A stretch of 64,000 bases of DNA from Propioniciclava coleopterorum (GTDB taxonomy: Bacteria > Actinomycetota > Actinomycetes > Propionibacteriales > Propionibacteriaceae): NCBI RefSeq assembly GCF_011393335.1, contig NZ_CP049865.1:744001-808000 (forward strand). Direction: 5' to 3'. The notes under the pieces are model-generated. The model did not search any database, had not been told where the DNA came from, and saw nothing but the letters and a program-made list of their open reading frames with translations. How positions within the stretch are numbered: position 1 is the first letter of the stretch; each line of letters opens with the position of its first letter. The position numbers were made by a program, and so were the translations under genes. This document shows, piece after piece, positions 1-9,049 of this stretch.

Positions 1-273
1 GTAGAAGAAGCGCGCGGCGGGTGCGGCGGGGATGGTCCGCTCGTCGGCGCCGATGGCGTAGAACAGGGCGTCGTGGCCGGCGAACAGGTCCAGCAGGTCG
101 GCGTCCGGCAGGGTGGTGAGGTCGGCCCAGACGGCGGTCACCTCGGGCGCCAGCGTGCCCTGGTCCGAGCCGGGCAGCGACACCGACGTCACCTCGTTCC
201 CGCGCCGCAGGAGTTCGGTGACGGTGTGGAATCCCAGGAGTCCGGTGCCGCCGAGGACGAGCGCGCGTGCCAC
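1..273 (-). CDS. NAD(P)-binding Rossmann-fold epimerase/reductase (partial, N-terminus only)
   Basis: The gene runs off the left edge, so only the first 91 codons are present. After a GTG start the protein begins with a hydrophobic strand and the glycine-rich GGTGLLG motif, then a turn typical of atypical short-chain dehydrogenases / NAD-dependent epimerases; a later DALFYAIGAD segment fits the fourth strand of the Rossmann fold. The GTG at 273 was chosen because GGAAAGG lies a few bases upstream. It is transcribed away from the enoyl-CoA hydratase operon, so the two share the 274-621 promoter region. Substrate cannot be told from this fragment. Confidence 0.75.
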   Translation of the reverse strand, partial: MARALVLGGTGLLGFHTVTELLRRGNEVTSVSLPGSDQGTLAPEVTAVWADLTTLPDADLLDLFAGHDALFYAIGADERTIPAAPAARFFY

Positions 274-621
274 GATGTTCTGCCTTTCCGTGCGGGCCGG
301 TGGGGCCCTGCGAGGGGGTCGTCGCCGCCGTGACGGCGACTGATTGACAACTGGAAATTTACTCCCGTGGCGCCGCCCGGCCCATTCCCCGGGCCTCGAT
401 CCCGGATCCCAGAACGGCGTTGTCCGGCTCGCGGGATAACGACGATTTCCCCTCGATCCGGTGGTTCTCGACCCCGGGAGACCGCGTCCCTGTGGGGGCG
501 ACGGCGTTGCCGGAGGTCGGCAACCGCCTTGACCCGGGACACGCACCCCGCCACGATGCATACGTATGCATCCAAGCGCCGCGCGGGAGGACCGCCGGGA
601 CGACCAGCGAGAAGGAGCACC
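274..621. other. divergent intergenic region
   Basis: This 348-bp gap separates two divergent genes. An AT-rich island at about 340-366 contains TTGACA (344-349) and is likely promoter DNA. A perfect 16-bp palindrome lies at 556-571. I see no credible reading frame in it. Confidence 0.6.
556..571. promoter_or_regulatory. 16-bp perfect palindrome, candidate operator
   Basis: ATGCATACGTATGCAT is its own reverse complement and ends 50 bp before the GTG start of the enoyl-CoA hydratase gene. A LacI-family repressor is the third gene of that operon, and such regulators bind 14-20 bp palindromes, so autoregulation is the simplest reading. The link between site and protein is inference. Confidence 0.55.
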
Positions 622-1394
622 GTGACCGACGGCTACACCCTCACCCACGACGGCGGCGTCGCGACGCTGACCGTCGACCGACCGGCGCAGCGCAACGCGC
701 TGGACGTCCCGCTCGTCGAGCGGCTGACCGACGCGCTCGACGCCCTGGAGGGCGCCCGCTGCCTCGTCCTGACCGGCGGCGGGGAGAAGTCCTTCATCGC
801 CGGGGCGGACATCAACGACCTGCTGGCCTACACCCCCGAGCAGGCGCGGCGCCACATCGAGGTGGGCCATCGGCTGTTCAGCCTCATCGAGGAACTGCCG
901 ATCCCGACCATCGCGGCCGTCAACGGCTACTGCCTGGGCGGCGGGCTCGAGATCGCGATGGCGTGCGACATCCGGCTCGCCGCCGCGCGGGCGCGCTTCG
1001 GCCAGCCCGAGGTCAAGATCGGGATGCCGTGCGGCTGGGGCGGCACCGAACGCCTGCAGCGGCTCATCGGGCAGTCGCGGGCCAAGTACCTGATGCTCAC
1101 CGGCGCCATGCTGGACGCCGACGCCGCGGCGGCGGCGGGGCTGGTCGCCGAGGTGCTGCCGGACGTCCCCGCGCTGCGGGCGCGCGCCGCGGAGCTCGCG
1201 GCCGAGCTGGCCGGCCACTCCCCCTCGTGCTGCGGGCCACCAAGCAGATGATCGCGGACGCCCACGGCGCCACCGCGCGCGAGGTCGCCCACCGCGACGA
1301 GCTCGCGCTGGCCTACCTGATGACGACCGCGGACGCCAAGGAGGGCCTCACGGCGTTCTTGGAGAAGCGTCCCGCCGTCTACCGGGGGCTGTGA
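622..1394 (+). pseudogene. enoyl-CoA hydratase/isomerase (crotonase family), frameshifted
   Basis: A crotonase-fold protein of about 257 residues that would hydrate or isomerise enoyl-CoA thioesters. GTG at 622 follows a GAAGGAG ribosome site. The two oxyanion-hole regions are visible (KSFIAGADI and CLGGGLEIAMACD), as is a C-terminal VLRATKQ/KEGLTAFLEKR tail typical of the family. The frame breaks at the C5 run 1220-1224: one more C would join the upstream part (ending GHSP) to LVLRATKQM in the next frame, restoring a full-length protein. The stop overlaps the ATG of the next gene by one base, so it heads a three-gene operon. I treat the shift as a probable under-called homopolymer, not proven decay. 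Confidence 0.8.
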
Positions 1395-2215
1395 TGGGAC
1401 GCGTCGCTCTGGTCACGGGCGCCGGGCGGGGCATCGGCGCCGCCATCGCGTCCCGGCTGCGCGCCGACGGCTGCCGCGTCGTCGGGGTCGACCTGGCCTT
1501 CGACGCCGGACAGGGCCCGGCGTGGGTGCCGCTGCCCGGGCGAGCCCCGGCTCCCCCGCTCGGCCACGATGGTGAGTCCGCCCCCGCCGACGACGCCTCC
1601 GGGCGGGCCTGGAGCGTGACCGGCGACCTCGCCGACGCGGCGTTCCGCGACGACCTCGTCGCCGCGGTGGTCGCCGCGTTCGGGCGCATCGACGTGCTGG
1701 TCAACAACGCGGGCGTCTCCGCGGCCAAACGCGGCGACCTGCTGGAGGTGACCCCCGAGAGCTGGGAGCGCGTCCTGGGCATCAACCTCACCGCGACGAT
1801 GTTCCTCACGCAGGCGGTCGCGCGGGTGATGGTGGCCCAGGAGCCGGTCGCCGGACGCCGCGGCGACATCGTGAACCTGGGCTCGCTCAACTCGTGGATG
1901 GCCTCGCCGGACCGGGTCGAGTACTGCGTCTCCAAGGCGGGCGTCTCGATGCTCACGTCGGTGTTCGCCGCCCGGCTGGCCGGCGACGGCGTCCGGGTGA
2001 ACGAGGTGCGGCCGGGCGTGATCGAGACCGCCATGACAGCGGTCGCCCACGACAAGTACTCCGCGATGATCGAGGCCGGCGCGTTCCCGATCGCGCGCTG
2101 GGGGCGTCCGGCCGACGTCGCGGACGCGGTCGCGGTGCTGTGCTCGACCGAGTTGGCCTACACCACGGGGCAGGTGCTCCACGTGGACGGCGGCTTCCAC
2201 CTCCCCCGGCTGTGA
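1394..2215 (+). CDS. short-chain dehydrogenase/reductase (3-ketoacyl reductase type)
   Basis: Classical SDR of 273 residues. The cofactor loop TGAGRGIG (residues 8-15) fits NAD(P) binding, NNAG follows in the middle, a catalytic serine lies in the LGSLNSW stretch, and Y177-x3-K181 (YCVSK) completes the active site. The C-terminal TGQVLHVDGGF is typical of ketoreductase-like members. An insertion of about 25 residues between strands 2 and 3 (Pro/Ala-rich) makes it a little longer than usual. ATG at 1394 overlaps the stop of the hydratase gene (TGATG), so the two are translationally coupled; a GTG three bases earlier is also possible. Together they could oxidise or reduce a branched or sugar-derived acyl/keto compound, but no substrate is evident. 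Confidence 0.85.
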   Translation: MGRVALVTGAGRGIGAAIASRLRADGCRVVGVDLAFDAGQGPAWVPLPGRAPAPPLGHDGESAPADDASGRAWSVTGDLADAAFRDDLVAAVVAAFGRIDVLVNNAGVSAAKRGDLLEVTPESWERVLGINLTATMFLTQAVARVMVAQEPVAGRRGDIVNLGSLNSWMASPDRVEYCVSKAGVSMLTSVFAARLAGDGVRVNEVRPGVIETAMTAVAHDKYSAMIEAGAFPIARWGRPADVADAVAVLCSTELAYTTGQVLHVDGGFHLPRL

Positions 2216-2219
2216 GCCC

Positions 2220-3209
2220 GTGACCGTCACGGCGACCGAGGTAGCCCGCCGGCTGGGTCTCTCCCAGTCGACGGTCTCCCGCGCGCTGGCGGGCAGCCCG
2301 CTGGTTTCGGCGGCCACCCGCGAGCGCGTCGAGGAGGCGGCCCGCGCGATGGGCTACCGGCCCAACGCGGCCGGGCGGTCGCTGAAGGTCGGACGCCACG
2401 GCACCCTGGGCATCGTCGTGCCCGACCTGGCCGGCGGCTACGGCGCCGGCGTCGCGACCGGGGTGCTGGCGGCCGCCGCGGCGCGCGGCGACCAGCTGCT
2501 GGTGGCCGACTCCGGCGGCACCCCCGCCGGGGAACTGGCGGCGTTCGAGACGCTCGCGTCCCAGGCCGACGGCGTCGTGCTGCTCGCCCCGCGCTGCCCC
2601 GCCCCCGAACTGACCGCCGCGGTGGCGGGGTTCCGGCACGTCGTGGTGGTGGGCCGCTCCGTTCCGGGGCTCGACAGCGTGCTCGCCGACGAGGCGCCCT
2701 CGATCACCGCGCTGCTGGATCACCTCACCGCGCTCGGGCACCGCACGATCGGCTACCAGGGCGGCCCGTCGGCGGCGCCGTCGGAGCGGCTGCGGCGCGC
2801 CGGGCTGCGGGACTACTGCGCCCGGCATCCGGGGGTCACGCTCGTCCGGCTGGACGCCGAGGGCCTCGACGCGCGCGCCGGGCTCGTCGCCGCGGACGAG
2901 GTCGTGGCGCGCGGGCTGGGGGCGGTGCTCGCGTTCAACGACCAGACCGGGCTGGCCCTGATCGGCCGCCTGCGGACCCTGGGCGTCGACGTGCCCGGCG
3001 AGGTCTCGGTGGCGTGCTGGGACGACACGGCGCTGACGGCGATCATCCCGCCCCACCTGACCACGGTGAGCCTCGCGCTGGCCGAACTGGCCGCCGCGGC
3101 GTCCGAGCGGCTGTACGCGCTCCTGGCCGACCCCGCGCAGCCGCCGACGACGACGCTGCTGCCGAGCGTGCTCCGCGTCCGGGACTCCACCGGCCCCGCG
3201 CGCCGCTGA
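2220..3209 (+). CDS. LacI-family transcriptional regulator
   Basis: A 329-residue LacI/GalR repressor. The N-terminal helix-turn-helix reads VARRLGLSQSTVSRAL and is followed by the hinge helix region GYRPNAAGRSLK; the rest is a periplasmic-binding-protein-like sensor (GIVVPDL, VLAFNDQTG, SVACWDDTAL). GTG at 2220 lies four bases after the SDR stop, so it is the last gene of the hydratase-SDR operon. It probably controls that operon through the palindrome at 556-571. The inducer is unknown. Compared with the second LacI protein (29125-30153) the recognition helix differs, so the two likely read different sites. Confidence 0.9.
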   Translation: MTVTATEVARRLGLSQSTVSRALAGSPLVSAATRERVEEAARAMGYRPNAAGRSLKVGRHGTLGIVVPDLAGGYGAGVATGVLAAAAARGDQLLVADSGGTPAGELAAFETLASQADGVVLLAPRCPAPELTAAVAGFRHVVVVGRSVPGLDSVLADEAPSITALLDHLTALGHRTIGYQGGPSAAPSERLRRAGLRDYCARHPGVTLVRLDAEGLDARAGLVAADEVVARGLGAVLAFNDQTGLALIGRLRTLGVDVPGEVSVACWDDTALTAIIPPHLTTVSLALAELAAAASERLYALLADPAQPPTTTLLPSVLRVRDSTGPARR

Positions 3210-3241
3210 ACCGGACCTCGGCGCGTCGTCTCGCACGGAGG

Positions 3242-3340
3242 TGTCGTTCTGGTGCCCCGAGCGCTCACCCCCCGTGGCGTCCGCCGTTGTCAGCGTTATT
3301 CGCCCTCAGGAGCGGCGCGCCTGGCGGCACCAGAACGACA
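3242..3340. repeat. 15-bp inverted repeat spaced by 69 bp
   Basis: TGTCGTTCTGGTGCC at 3242-3256 recurs as its exact reverse complement at 3326-3340. It lies in the 194-bp gap between two convergent genes (LacI and the antiterminator). No ORF lies inside. It could be a long-armed bidirectional terminator or the remnant of a tiny mobile element; no target duplication is visible. Confidence 0.6.
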
Positions 3341-3403
3341 ACGAGGCACTCCGGGCCGCGAACCACGGCGTCCTCGCTCAGCCCGCCGCGCAAGGGCGGC
3401 GGC

Positions 3404-4264
3404 TCAGCCGACCGCGTGCACGTCGTTGTAGAGCCGGCCGGCGTGCAGGGCCAGATAGGCGACCTCGTCGGAGGTGAGCGTCCGGCCCAGCCGCAGCCCG
3501 ACCACGTCGCCGAGCCGGACGGCGGCGTCCGCGGCGTTGGGCTGGGCGGTGCGGATGGCACCCATGATGTCCATGGGGGCGTCGGTGAGCTGGCGGTCCT
3601 CGGCGACCCGCACCATCAGGTAGCGCAGGTGCGTGACGAACCGGGCGGCGCCCATGCTCGCGCGGTCGATGGGCTTGCCCCAGCGCTGCTCCAGCTCGTT
3701 GAACGCCGTGCTGATGACGTCGGTCAGGGCCAGGGTGCTGCTGAGGTCGCCGCGGGCCCAGCGCTGGTTGATGAAGTGAAGCGCGAACGCGACCCACTCG
3801 TCCGACTGCAGCCGGACGCCGAGGGCATGGTTCGCGATCGCGAGCGCGCGGCGTCCCAGGGCGGACTCGTCGGGGTAGAGCTGGGCGACCTCCCACTTGA
3901 GCGGGAACTCGATCTCGACGCCCTCGTCGGCGCGCCGGACCGCGAAGGTGAGGTGATCCAGCACGGGGAGCAGGATCGCCTGGCTGACGGTCGTGCCCAG
4001 CCGCTCGTGGGCCAGGTCGACGATGCGCTGCGCCACCCGGGCCTGCTCCCACGTGGCGCCCGCCAGCATCTCGGCGAGCTGGGTGGCCCGGTAGGTGGCG
4101 TCGGAGACGAAGCGCTGCCCGCCGACGGCGTCCAGGGACTCGCCCGGCTTGCGGCCGAAGCCGAGCCCCTTGCCGAGGAGGACGACCTCGGTGCCGTCGC
4201 CCTCGGTGCCGAGGACGACGTTGTTGTTGTACACCTTCTTGACGGTGACCGGTCCGGACGCCAT
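3404..4264 (-). CDS. BglG/LicT-family transcription antiterminator (CAT-RBD + two PRDs)
   Basis: An RNA-binding antiterminator of 286 residues. The first 60 residues form the CAT RNA-binding domain (VKKVYNNNVVL, then LLGKGLGFGRKPG). Two PTS regulation domains follow, each with two candidate phospho-histidines: DHLTFA and ANHALG in PRD1, THLRYL and ALHAGR in PRD2. PTS phosphotransfer to these histidines controls dimerisation and RNA binding in the family. The ATG at 4264 is preferred over 4273 because it puts the conserved KKV-NNN segment at the usual distance and has AGGA upstream. It follows the PTS gene by 94 bp on the same strand and almost certainly acts on the RAT-like RNA site at 6563-6600. 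Confidence 0.9.
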   Translation of the reverse strand: MASGPVTVKKVYNNNVVLGTEGDGTEVVLLGKGLGFGRKPGESLDAVGGQRFVSDATYRATQLAEMLAGATWEQARVAQRIVDLAHERLGTTVSQAILLPVLDHLTFAVRRADEGVEIEFPLKWEVAQLYPDESALGRRALAIANHALGVRLQSDEWVAFALHFINQRWARGDLSSTLALTDVISTAFNELEQRWGKPIDRASMGAARFVTHLRYLMVRVAEDRQLTDAPMDIMGAIRTAQPNAADAAVRLGDVVGLRLGRTLTSDEVAYLALHAGRLYNDVHAVG

Positions 4265-4358
4265 GGGTTCCATCCTGCCTGGGTTCGGGGAGGTGCGCCG
4301 GGAGGCGGCGCGGGACTGCGGGCGGAGCCGGGTGGCCCCGCCCGCAGTCAGGTGCCGA

Positions 4359-6419
4359 TTACTTGGGCGAAACGGTGACGACCGGCTCGTGGCCGGTGGC
4401 CCCCAGATCGACCGCGGACACGGCGAACTTCTTGCCGTTGGTGACCAGGACCGGGGTGGCCATCGAGGGCACCTTCGGGGCCACCGCGGCGAGGTCGACG
4501 CGGATGATCGGGTCGCCGGCCTCGACGCGCTCGCCCTGGGCCTGGAGCGCCGTGAAGCCCTCGCCCTTCAGCTTGACGGTGTCGATGCCGATGTGGACCA
4601 GGATCTCGGCGCCGTTGTCGGCCTTGATCGCGTAGGCGTGCATCGTCTTGGCGAGCAGGACGAGCTTGCCGGACACCGGGGCGCGGAACGTCCCGTCCGT
4701 CGGCACCACGGCGAAGCCGTCGCCCATGGTGCGGCCCGAGAAGACCGGGTCCGGCACCTCCTCCAGCGTGATGATCTGGCCGTCGACCGGACGCTCCAGC
4801 GTGATCGGCTCGACCGGGACGCCCGTGGCGACGGGCTCCTCCTCGACCGGGGCGGCCACCACCGGGGCGTCGATCGCCGCGGCGAGCTCGGCCGGCGGGG
4901 CGGTCGGGTTGGCGGCCAGCGCGGACTGGATGGACGACTTGAGCGCGTCGGCCTGCGGGCCGAAGACCGCCTGGACGTTGTTGCCGACCTCGATGACGCC
5001 GGCGGCGCCGAGCGCCTTGAGGCGGTTCTGGTTGACCTTGGCCTTGTCGCCGACCTCGATGCGCAGGCGCGTGATGCAGGCGTCCACGTGCTTGAGGTTC
5101 TCACGACCGCCGAACGCGGCGATGAGCTGCTCGGCCTTCGCGTTGTCGCCCAGCGCACCGGCGGCGGCGACCTCGGCGTCCTCGATGTCGGCCAGCTCGG
5201 CGCGACCCGGGGTCATCATGTTCCACTTGATGATCACGAAGCGGAACAGGAAGTAGTAGAAGACCGCGAACGCCAGCCCGAGGCCGATCAACAGCGGGAT
5301 GTTCTTCGCCGCCGGGGCGGTGCCGTACAGCAGCAGGTCGATCAGGCCGGCGGAGAACGAGAAGCCCAGGTGGATGTCGAGGGCGTACGCGATGGCCATG
5401 GACAGGCCGGTCAGGAGCGCGTGCACCACGTAGAGCGGGAACGCGACGAACATGAAGGCGAACTCGAGCGGCTCGGTGATGCCGGTCAGGAACGCGGTCA
5501 GGCCGGCGGCGGTCAGGATGCCCGCGGCGAGCTTCTTCTGGGCCGGACGCGCCACGTGGATCATGGCCAGCGCGGCGGCCGGGAGGCCGAACATCAGGAT
5601 CGGGTAGAAGCCGGCGGTCAGGGCGCCCGCGGCGGGGTCGCCGGCGGCGAAGCGGGTGAGCTCGCCGGTCACGACGCCGGTCGGGGTGACGTAGTCGCCG
5701 TAGATGAACCAGATGTAGCTGTTGACGATGTGGTGCAGGCCCAGCGGGATCAGCATGCGGTTGACGAAGCCGTAGGTGAAGGCACCGAAGACGCCGGACG
5801 CCGCGATGAACTGGCCCAGGCCGGTCAGGCCGGCGTTGAAGATCGGGTAGAAGTAGCTCAGCGCGAAGCCGGTGATCAGCGTGGCCAGCGACACCACGAT
5901 CGGGACGAAGCGGCGGCCGCCGAAGAAGCCCAGGTAGGTGGGCAGCTGGATGTCGTGGTACTTGTCGAACAGCCACGCGGTCAGCAGGCCCACGATGATG
6001 CCGGCGAACACGCCGTAGTTGATCATCGCCTGCTCGCCGGCCTTGTCGACGACGTCCTTGAGCACGACCGGGGACATCGACTTGAAGACGCCGTCGATGA
6101 CGAGATAGCCGGCGACCGCGGACAGGGCGGTCGAGCCGTCGGCCTTCTTGGCGAATCCGATGGCGACGCCGACCGCGAACAGCAGCGGCAGGTTCGCGAA
6201 GATCGCGTTGCCCGCGGCGCTCATCGCGTCGAAGAACGGACCGATCACCGGGGCGTCGATGCGCCCCAGCAGGTCGTCCTGGCCCAGGCGCAGCAGGATG
6301 CCGGCGGCGGGCAGCAGGGCGATGGGCAGCATTAGGCTCTTGCCCAATCGCTGAAGTTGGGCGAAGCCCGGCACACGCAGGCCGCCGCTCTTGGCGGGAG
6401 CCTCTGTCTTGGTGGTCAT
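4359..6419 (-). CDS. PTS glucose/N-acetylglucosamine-type transporter, EIICBA fusion
   Basis: A sugar-specific permease of the phosphotransferase system, 686 residues. An EIIC membrane domain with about ten hydrophobic segments (residues ~15-400) contains GITEPLEF, the signature near the sugar site. The EIIB domain follows with phospho-cysteine C448 in DACITRLR, then a Pro/Ala-rich linker and an EIIA domain with phospho-histidine H609 in LVHIGIDT. The order C-B-A matches the glucose/GlcNAc family. ATG at 6419 has a strong AAGGAGG eight bases upstream; an extension to 6473 is open but lacks support. The leader carries a RAT-like element and a hairpin, so expression is probably governed by the downstream BglG-type protein. 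Glucose versus GlcNAc cannot be decided here. Confidence 0.92.
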   Translation of the reverse strand: MTTKTEAPAKSGGLRVPGFAQLQRLGKSLMLPIALLPAAGILLRLGQDDLLGRIDAPVIGPFFDAMSAAGNAIFANLPLLFAVGVAIGFAKKADGSTALSAVAGYLVIDGVFKSMSPVVLKDVVDKAGEQAMINYGVFAGIIVGLLTAWLFDKYHDIQLPTYLGFFGGRRFVPIVVSLATLITGFALSYFYPIFNAGLTGLGQFIAASGVFGAFTYGFVNRMLIPLGLHHIVNSYIWFIYGDYVTPTGVVTGELTRFAAGDPAAGALTAGFYPILMFGLPAAALAMIHVARPAQKKLAAGILTAAGLTAFLTGITEPLEFAFMFVAFPLYVVHALLTGLSMAIAYALDIHLGFSFSAGLIDLLLYGTAPAAKNIPLLIGLGLAFAVFYYFLFRFVIIKWNMMTPGRAELADIEDAEVAAAGALGDNAKAEQLIAAFGGRENLKHVDACITRLRIEVGDKAKVNQNRLKALGAAGVIEVGNNVQAVFGPQADALKSSIQSALAANPTAPPAELAAAIDAPVVAAPVEEEPVATGVPVEPITLERPVDGQIITLEEVPDPVFSGRTMGDGFAVVPTDGTFRAPVSGKLVLLAKTMHAYAIKADNGAEILVHIGIDTVKLKGEGFTALQAQGERVEAGDPIIRVDLAAVAPKVPSMATPVLVTNGKKFAVSAVDLGATGHEPVVTVSPK

Positions 6420-6470
6420 CAGTGCGTCCTCCTTGGAAGAACCGATCGGTCGAACCAACCTTCGCGCGGG

Positions 6471-6488
6471 CACCCCTGATCCGGGGTG
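6471..6488 (-). terminator. leader hairpin between RAT site and PTS gene
   Basis: CACCCC-TGATCC-GGGGTG can form a 6-bp GC-rich stem in the transcript, 50-70 nt before the PTS start codon and downstream of the RAT-like site. It is a candidate for the terminator that the antiterminator overrides, but it lacks a U tract and does not overlap the RAT as in classical BglG systems. Confidence 0.35.
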
Positions 6489-6562
6489 TTCACAAGGAGT
6501 CGCGCGGCGGCCAGCTCTGTTTCGACATGAGTGATGTCGCCCGGTCCAACGATGGGCCGAGC

Positions 6563-6600
6563 GGTTTCGCCTCAGGTGTTGCCTTCTTCAGTCACAATCC
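6563..6600 (-). promoter_or_regulatory. RAT-like ribonucleic antiterminator site
   Basis: Read on the minus strand, the region begins GGATTGTGACTG and ends GAGGCGAAACC. These closely match the two conserved halves of BglG/LicT antiterminator RNA (GGATTGTTACTG ... CAGGCAAAACC, from memory). The loop between them is longer than usual, making the element about 38 nt instead of about 29. It sits 144 nt upstream of the PTS EIICBA start, with the matching antiterminator gene in the same operon. Confidence 0.65.
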
Positions 6601-6743
6601 CGACGACTGGCGCCGCAAGCGCGTGTGCCCACGGTAGCACGTCGGCTCGCCCACTGTACGACCACGGACCGACGGCGCACAGGCGACGCGCCCTCGACCC
6701 CCGGAGTCGTCGGGCAGCCCTGTCGACGGGCGGAGGAGGGGGC

Positions 6744-6749
6744 TACGGT
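6744..6749 (+). promoter_or_regulatory. -10 box TACGGT of a leaderless transcript
   Basis: TACGGT lies exactly 6 nt before the ATG at 6756, the spacing expected when transcription begins on the start codon. No ribosome site lies at normal distance. Confidence 0.55.
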
Positions 6750-6755
6750 CGTCCC

Positions 6756-7178
6756 ATGAGTTCCCGCGTCACGACCTGCCCCGCTTGTGGCACCAAGAAC
6801 CGCGTCCCGGTGGCGTCGACGGGCCGGGTGCAGTGCGCGTCCTGCCACGCTCCTCTGCCCTGGCTGGTGGACGCCACCGACGCCGACTTCGCGGCCGCCA
6901 CCGACACCGACCAGTTGGTGCTCGTCGACCTGTGGGCGCCGTGGTGCGGCCCCTGCCGGATGGTCGCCCCGATCCTGGAGCGGCTGTCGGTCCAGTACGC
7001 CGGCCGCGTCAAGGTGGTGAAGGTGAACGTGGATCACAACCCCGCGATCGCGTCCCGGTTCGACGCCCGCAGCATCCCGACCCTGGTGATGCTGCGCCGC
7101 GGCGAGACCGTGGCCCGGGTCGTCGGCGCGGAGAACGAGGCGTCGCTGAAGCGCCGCATCGACGCCGCCCTGGGGTAG
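6756..7178 (+). CDS. trxC: thioredoxin 2-type protein with N-terminal zinc ribbon
   Basis: A 140-residue thioredoxin. The N-terminus has two CxxC pairs (C8/C11 and C27/C30), the zinc-binding ribbon that distinguishes thioredoxin 2 (TrxC) from thioredoxin 1. The redox-active site is W63-C64-G65-P66-C67, and the cis-proline follows in SIPTLVML. It would reduce disulfides in the cytoplasm using thioredoxin reductase. The ATG at 6756 appears to be leaderless (TACGGT 6 nt upstream). It is a single gene, convergent with the NERD gene. Mycothiol-using actinobacteria often keep several thioredoxins, so this is probably one of several. Confidence 0.88.
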   Translation: MSSRVTTCPACGTKNRVPVASTGRVQCASCHAPLPWLVDATDADFAAATDTDQLVLVDLWAPWCGPCRMVAPILERLSVQYAGRVKVVKVNVDHNPAIASRFDARSIPTLVMLRRGETVARVVGAENEASLKRRIDAALG

Positions 7179-8101
7179 GACCCGCGCGTCTGGGCGCACG
7201 CTGCCCGGGGAGATCCCGCGATGCTCAGTTCTGCCGCGGGAAGGCCTGGTGGAGCAACCACTGCAGGTCGGCGATCCGCTCCGCCCCGAGCGGCCCAGGC
7301 TCGGTCAGCTCCTTCTTCAGCCGGCGCGGCCACGCCACCCCCACGCCGTCGACCGTGAAGGGCCGCTGCAGCAGCCCCCAGTCGGCGTCCAGGAAGCACA
7401 GGTGCCCGTGCACGTCGACGTCCGGCTCGCCTTCGAGGGCCGCCCGGACCCGCTGCACCTGCCGGGAGACGCCCTCGACCAGGTCGCTGCGATCCCTGCC
7501 GCCGACCGTGAGGAACCGGCGCCGGGGCGTGAGGAGGCCGCCCTCGATGCGGACGTCGGGTCGCTTGTTCCGGTAGCGCTTGGCGTCCACCACGTGCACG
7601 CCCGTCGGGGACACCACGAGGTGGTCGATGTTGGCGCGCGACCCCGGGATCCGCCGGTCGTGCAGCACGCGCAACTCCGGGCCGGCGATGGTGGCCAGCA
7701 TCCCGCCGAGTTGCTGCTCCCCCACCGCCCCGGTCGACCAAGCCTGCGTGGTCTGCGGGTCGTCGAACACCGCCAGCAGCAGCCTCCCCATCCGCGGGTA
7801 CGCACCGGTGACACGTTCGCGGCGCGCGTCGTGGCGCCGCCGGTACTCCTGCGCCGCCGACGCCCCGGCCACCCCGTCCACGTGGTCCAACCCGACCCGG
7901 GGAACCTCCGACGCCCGACCCACGCCGACCTCGTGGCCGGGCGCGGGCGCCTCCGACGTCCCCACCACGTCCTCGGCGCGACGCCGCTCGGCCTGCGGCA
8001 TGGCTGCCGTCCCCTGCTCGTGCGCGGAACCGACGGCCGATCCTGCCCGGGCCCGCGGCGGACACTCCACGCAGGTTGAATCCCCCGGCGTGTCCGGAGG
8101 C

Positions 8102-9049
8102 TCAACTGTGTGTGAGCTCAGCCGGTGGCTGGGCGTGTAGACGAGCGTAGAACGCGTTCTCGAGTTCTGCTGGTGGGATGTCGCCGCAGTACTCATACAG
8201 CCGTCGGTGGTTGAACCAGTCGATCCATTCGGCGGTGGCGTACTCGACATCATCCAGGGTCCGCCACGGCGCCCGGCGTTTGATCAGTTCGGTCTTGTAC
8301 AAGCCGTTGATCGTCTCGGCCAGCGCGTTGTCATACGACGAACCGATGGCCCCGACCGAGGGCTGGATCCCGGCAGCGGCGAGCCGTTCGCTATAGCGGA
8401 CGGCGCTGTACTGGGAGCCCCGGTCGTGATGCGCGATCACCGAGGCCAACTCGTGTCCGTCGCGTTGCCGGGTCCAGATGGCCTGCTCGACCGCGTCGAG
8501 GACGAGTTGGGTGGTCATGGTGGCCGAGCAGCGCCAGCCCAGGATCCGGCGGGCGTAGGCATCGGTGACGAACGCGACATACGCCCAGCCGGCCCACGTC
8601 GACACATACGTGATGTCGGCCACCCAAAGCCTGTTGGGCTCCAGCGGGGCGAAGTTCCGTTTCACCAGATCACCGGGACGAACGGCTGCCGGATCCGCGA
8701 TCGTGGTGCGTTTCACCTTGCCACGCACCACCCCCGTCAGCCCGGCCGCGCGCATCAGCCGCTCGATCGTGCAGCGGGCCACGCTGATCCCTTCCCGGTT
8801 CAGCTGCAGCCACACCTTCCGGGCCCCGTACACGCCGTAATGAGCGGCATGCACCCGATGCACCTCCACCAACAAGGCCTGGTCGCGTTCTTGCCGACGC
8901 GTGGGAAGCTTGTCCTTCCACTCATAAAAAGTCGATGGGGCGATCGGCAGGCCATGCTCGGTCAGCACAGCACAGATCGGCTCAACACCCCATCGCAGCC
9001 CGCCAGGCTCCTGGCGGTCGGCGTGCTCGCGGATGAAGTCCACGATCAC
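8102..9049 (-). CDS. IS3-family transposase OrfB (DDE integrase)
   Basis: A 315-residue retroviral-type integrase. After an N-terminal HTH_21-like region ([14 protein letters not shown]) come the catalytic acids: D in WVADITYV, D in AHHDRGSQY, and E in [12 protein letters not shown], seven residues before a lysine, the DDE-K pattern of IS3. The C-terminus has the typical [15 protein letters not shown]. The GTG start overlaps the stop of orfA (GTGA), so coupled initiation is likely; I see no obvious A-rich slippery heptamer for the fused OrfAB. The stop codon lies within the terminal inverted repeat. Confidence 0.95.
   Translation of the reverse strand: MIVDFIREHADRQEPGGLRWGVEPICAVLTEHGLPIAPSTFYEWKDKLPTRRQERDQALLVEVHRVHAAHYGVYGARKVWLQLNREGISVARCTIERLMRAAGLTGVVRGKVKRTTIADPAAVRPGDLVKRNFAPLEPNRLWVADITYVSTWAGWAYVAFVTDAYARRILGWRCSATMTTQLVLDAVEQAIWTRQRDGHELASVIAHHDRGSQYSAVRYSERLAAAGIQPSVGAIGSSYDNALAETINGLYKTELIKRRAPWRTLDDVEYATAEWIDWFNHRRLYEYCGDIPPAELENAFYARLHAQPPAELTHS

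Noticed and set aside
4095-6335. Large plus-strand frame opposite the PTS gene
   Set aside because: It is antisense to the EIICBA gene, whose phosphorylation sites and domain order are unmistakable. The antisense product is low-complexity Gly/Arg/Asp/Val.
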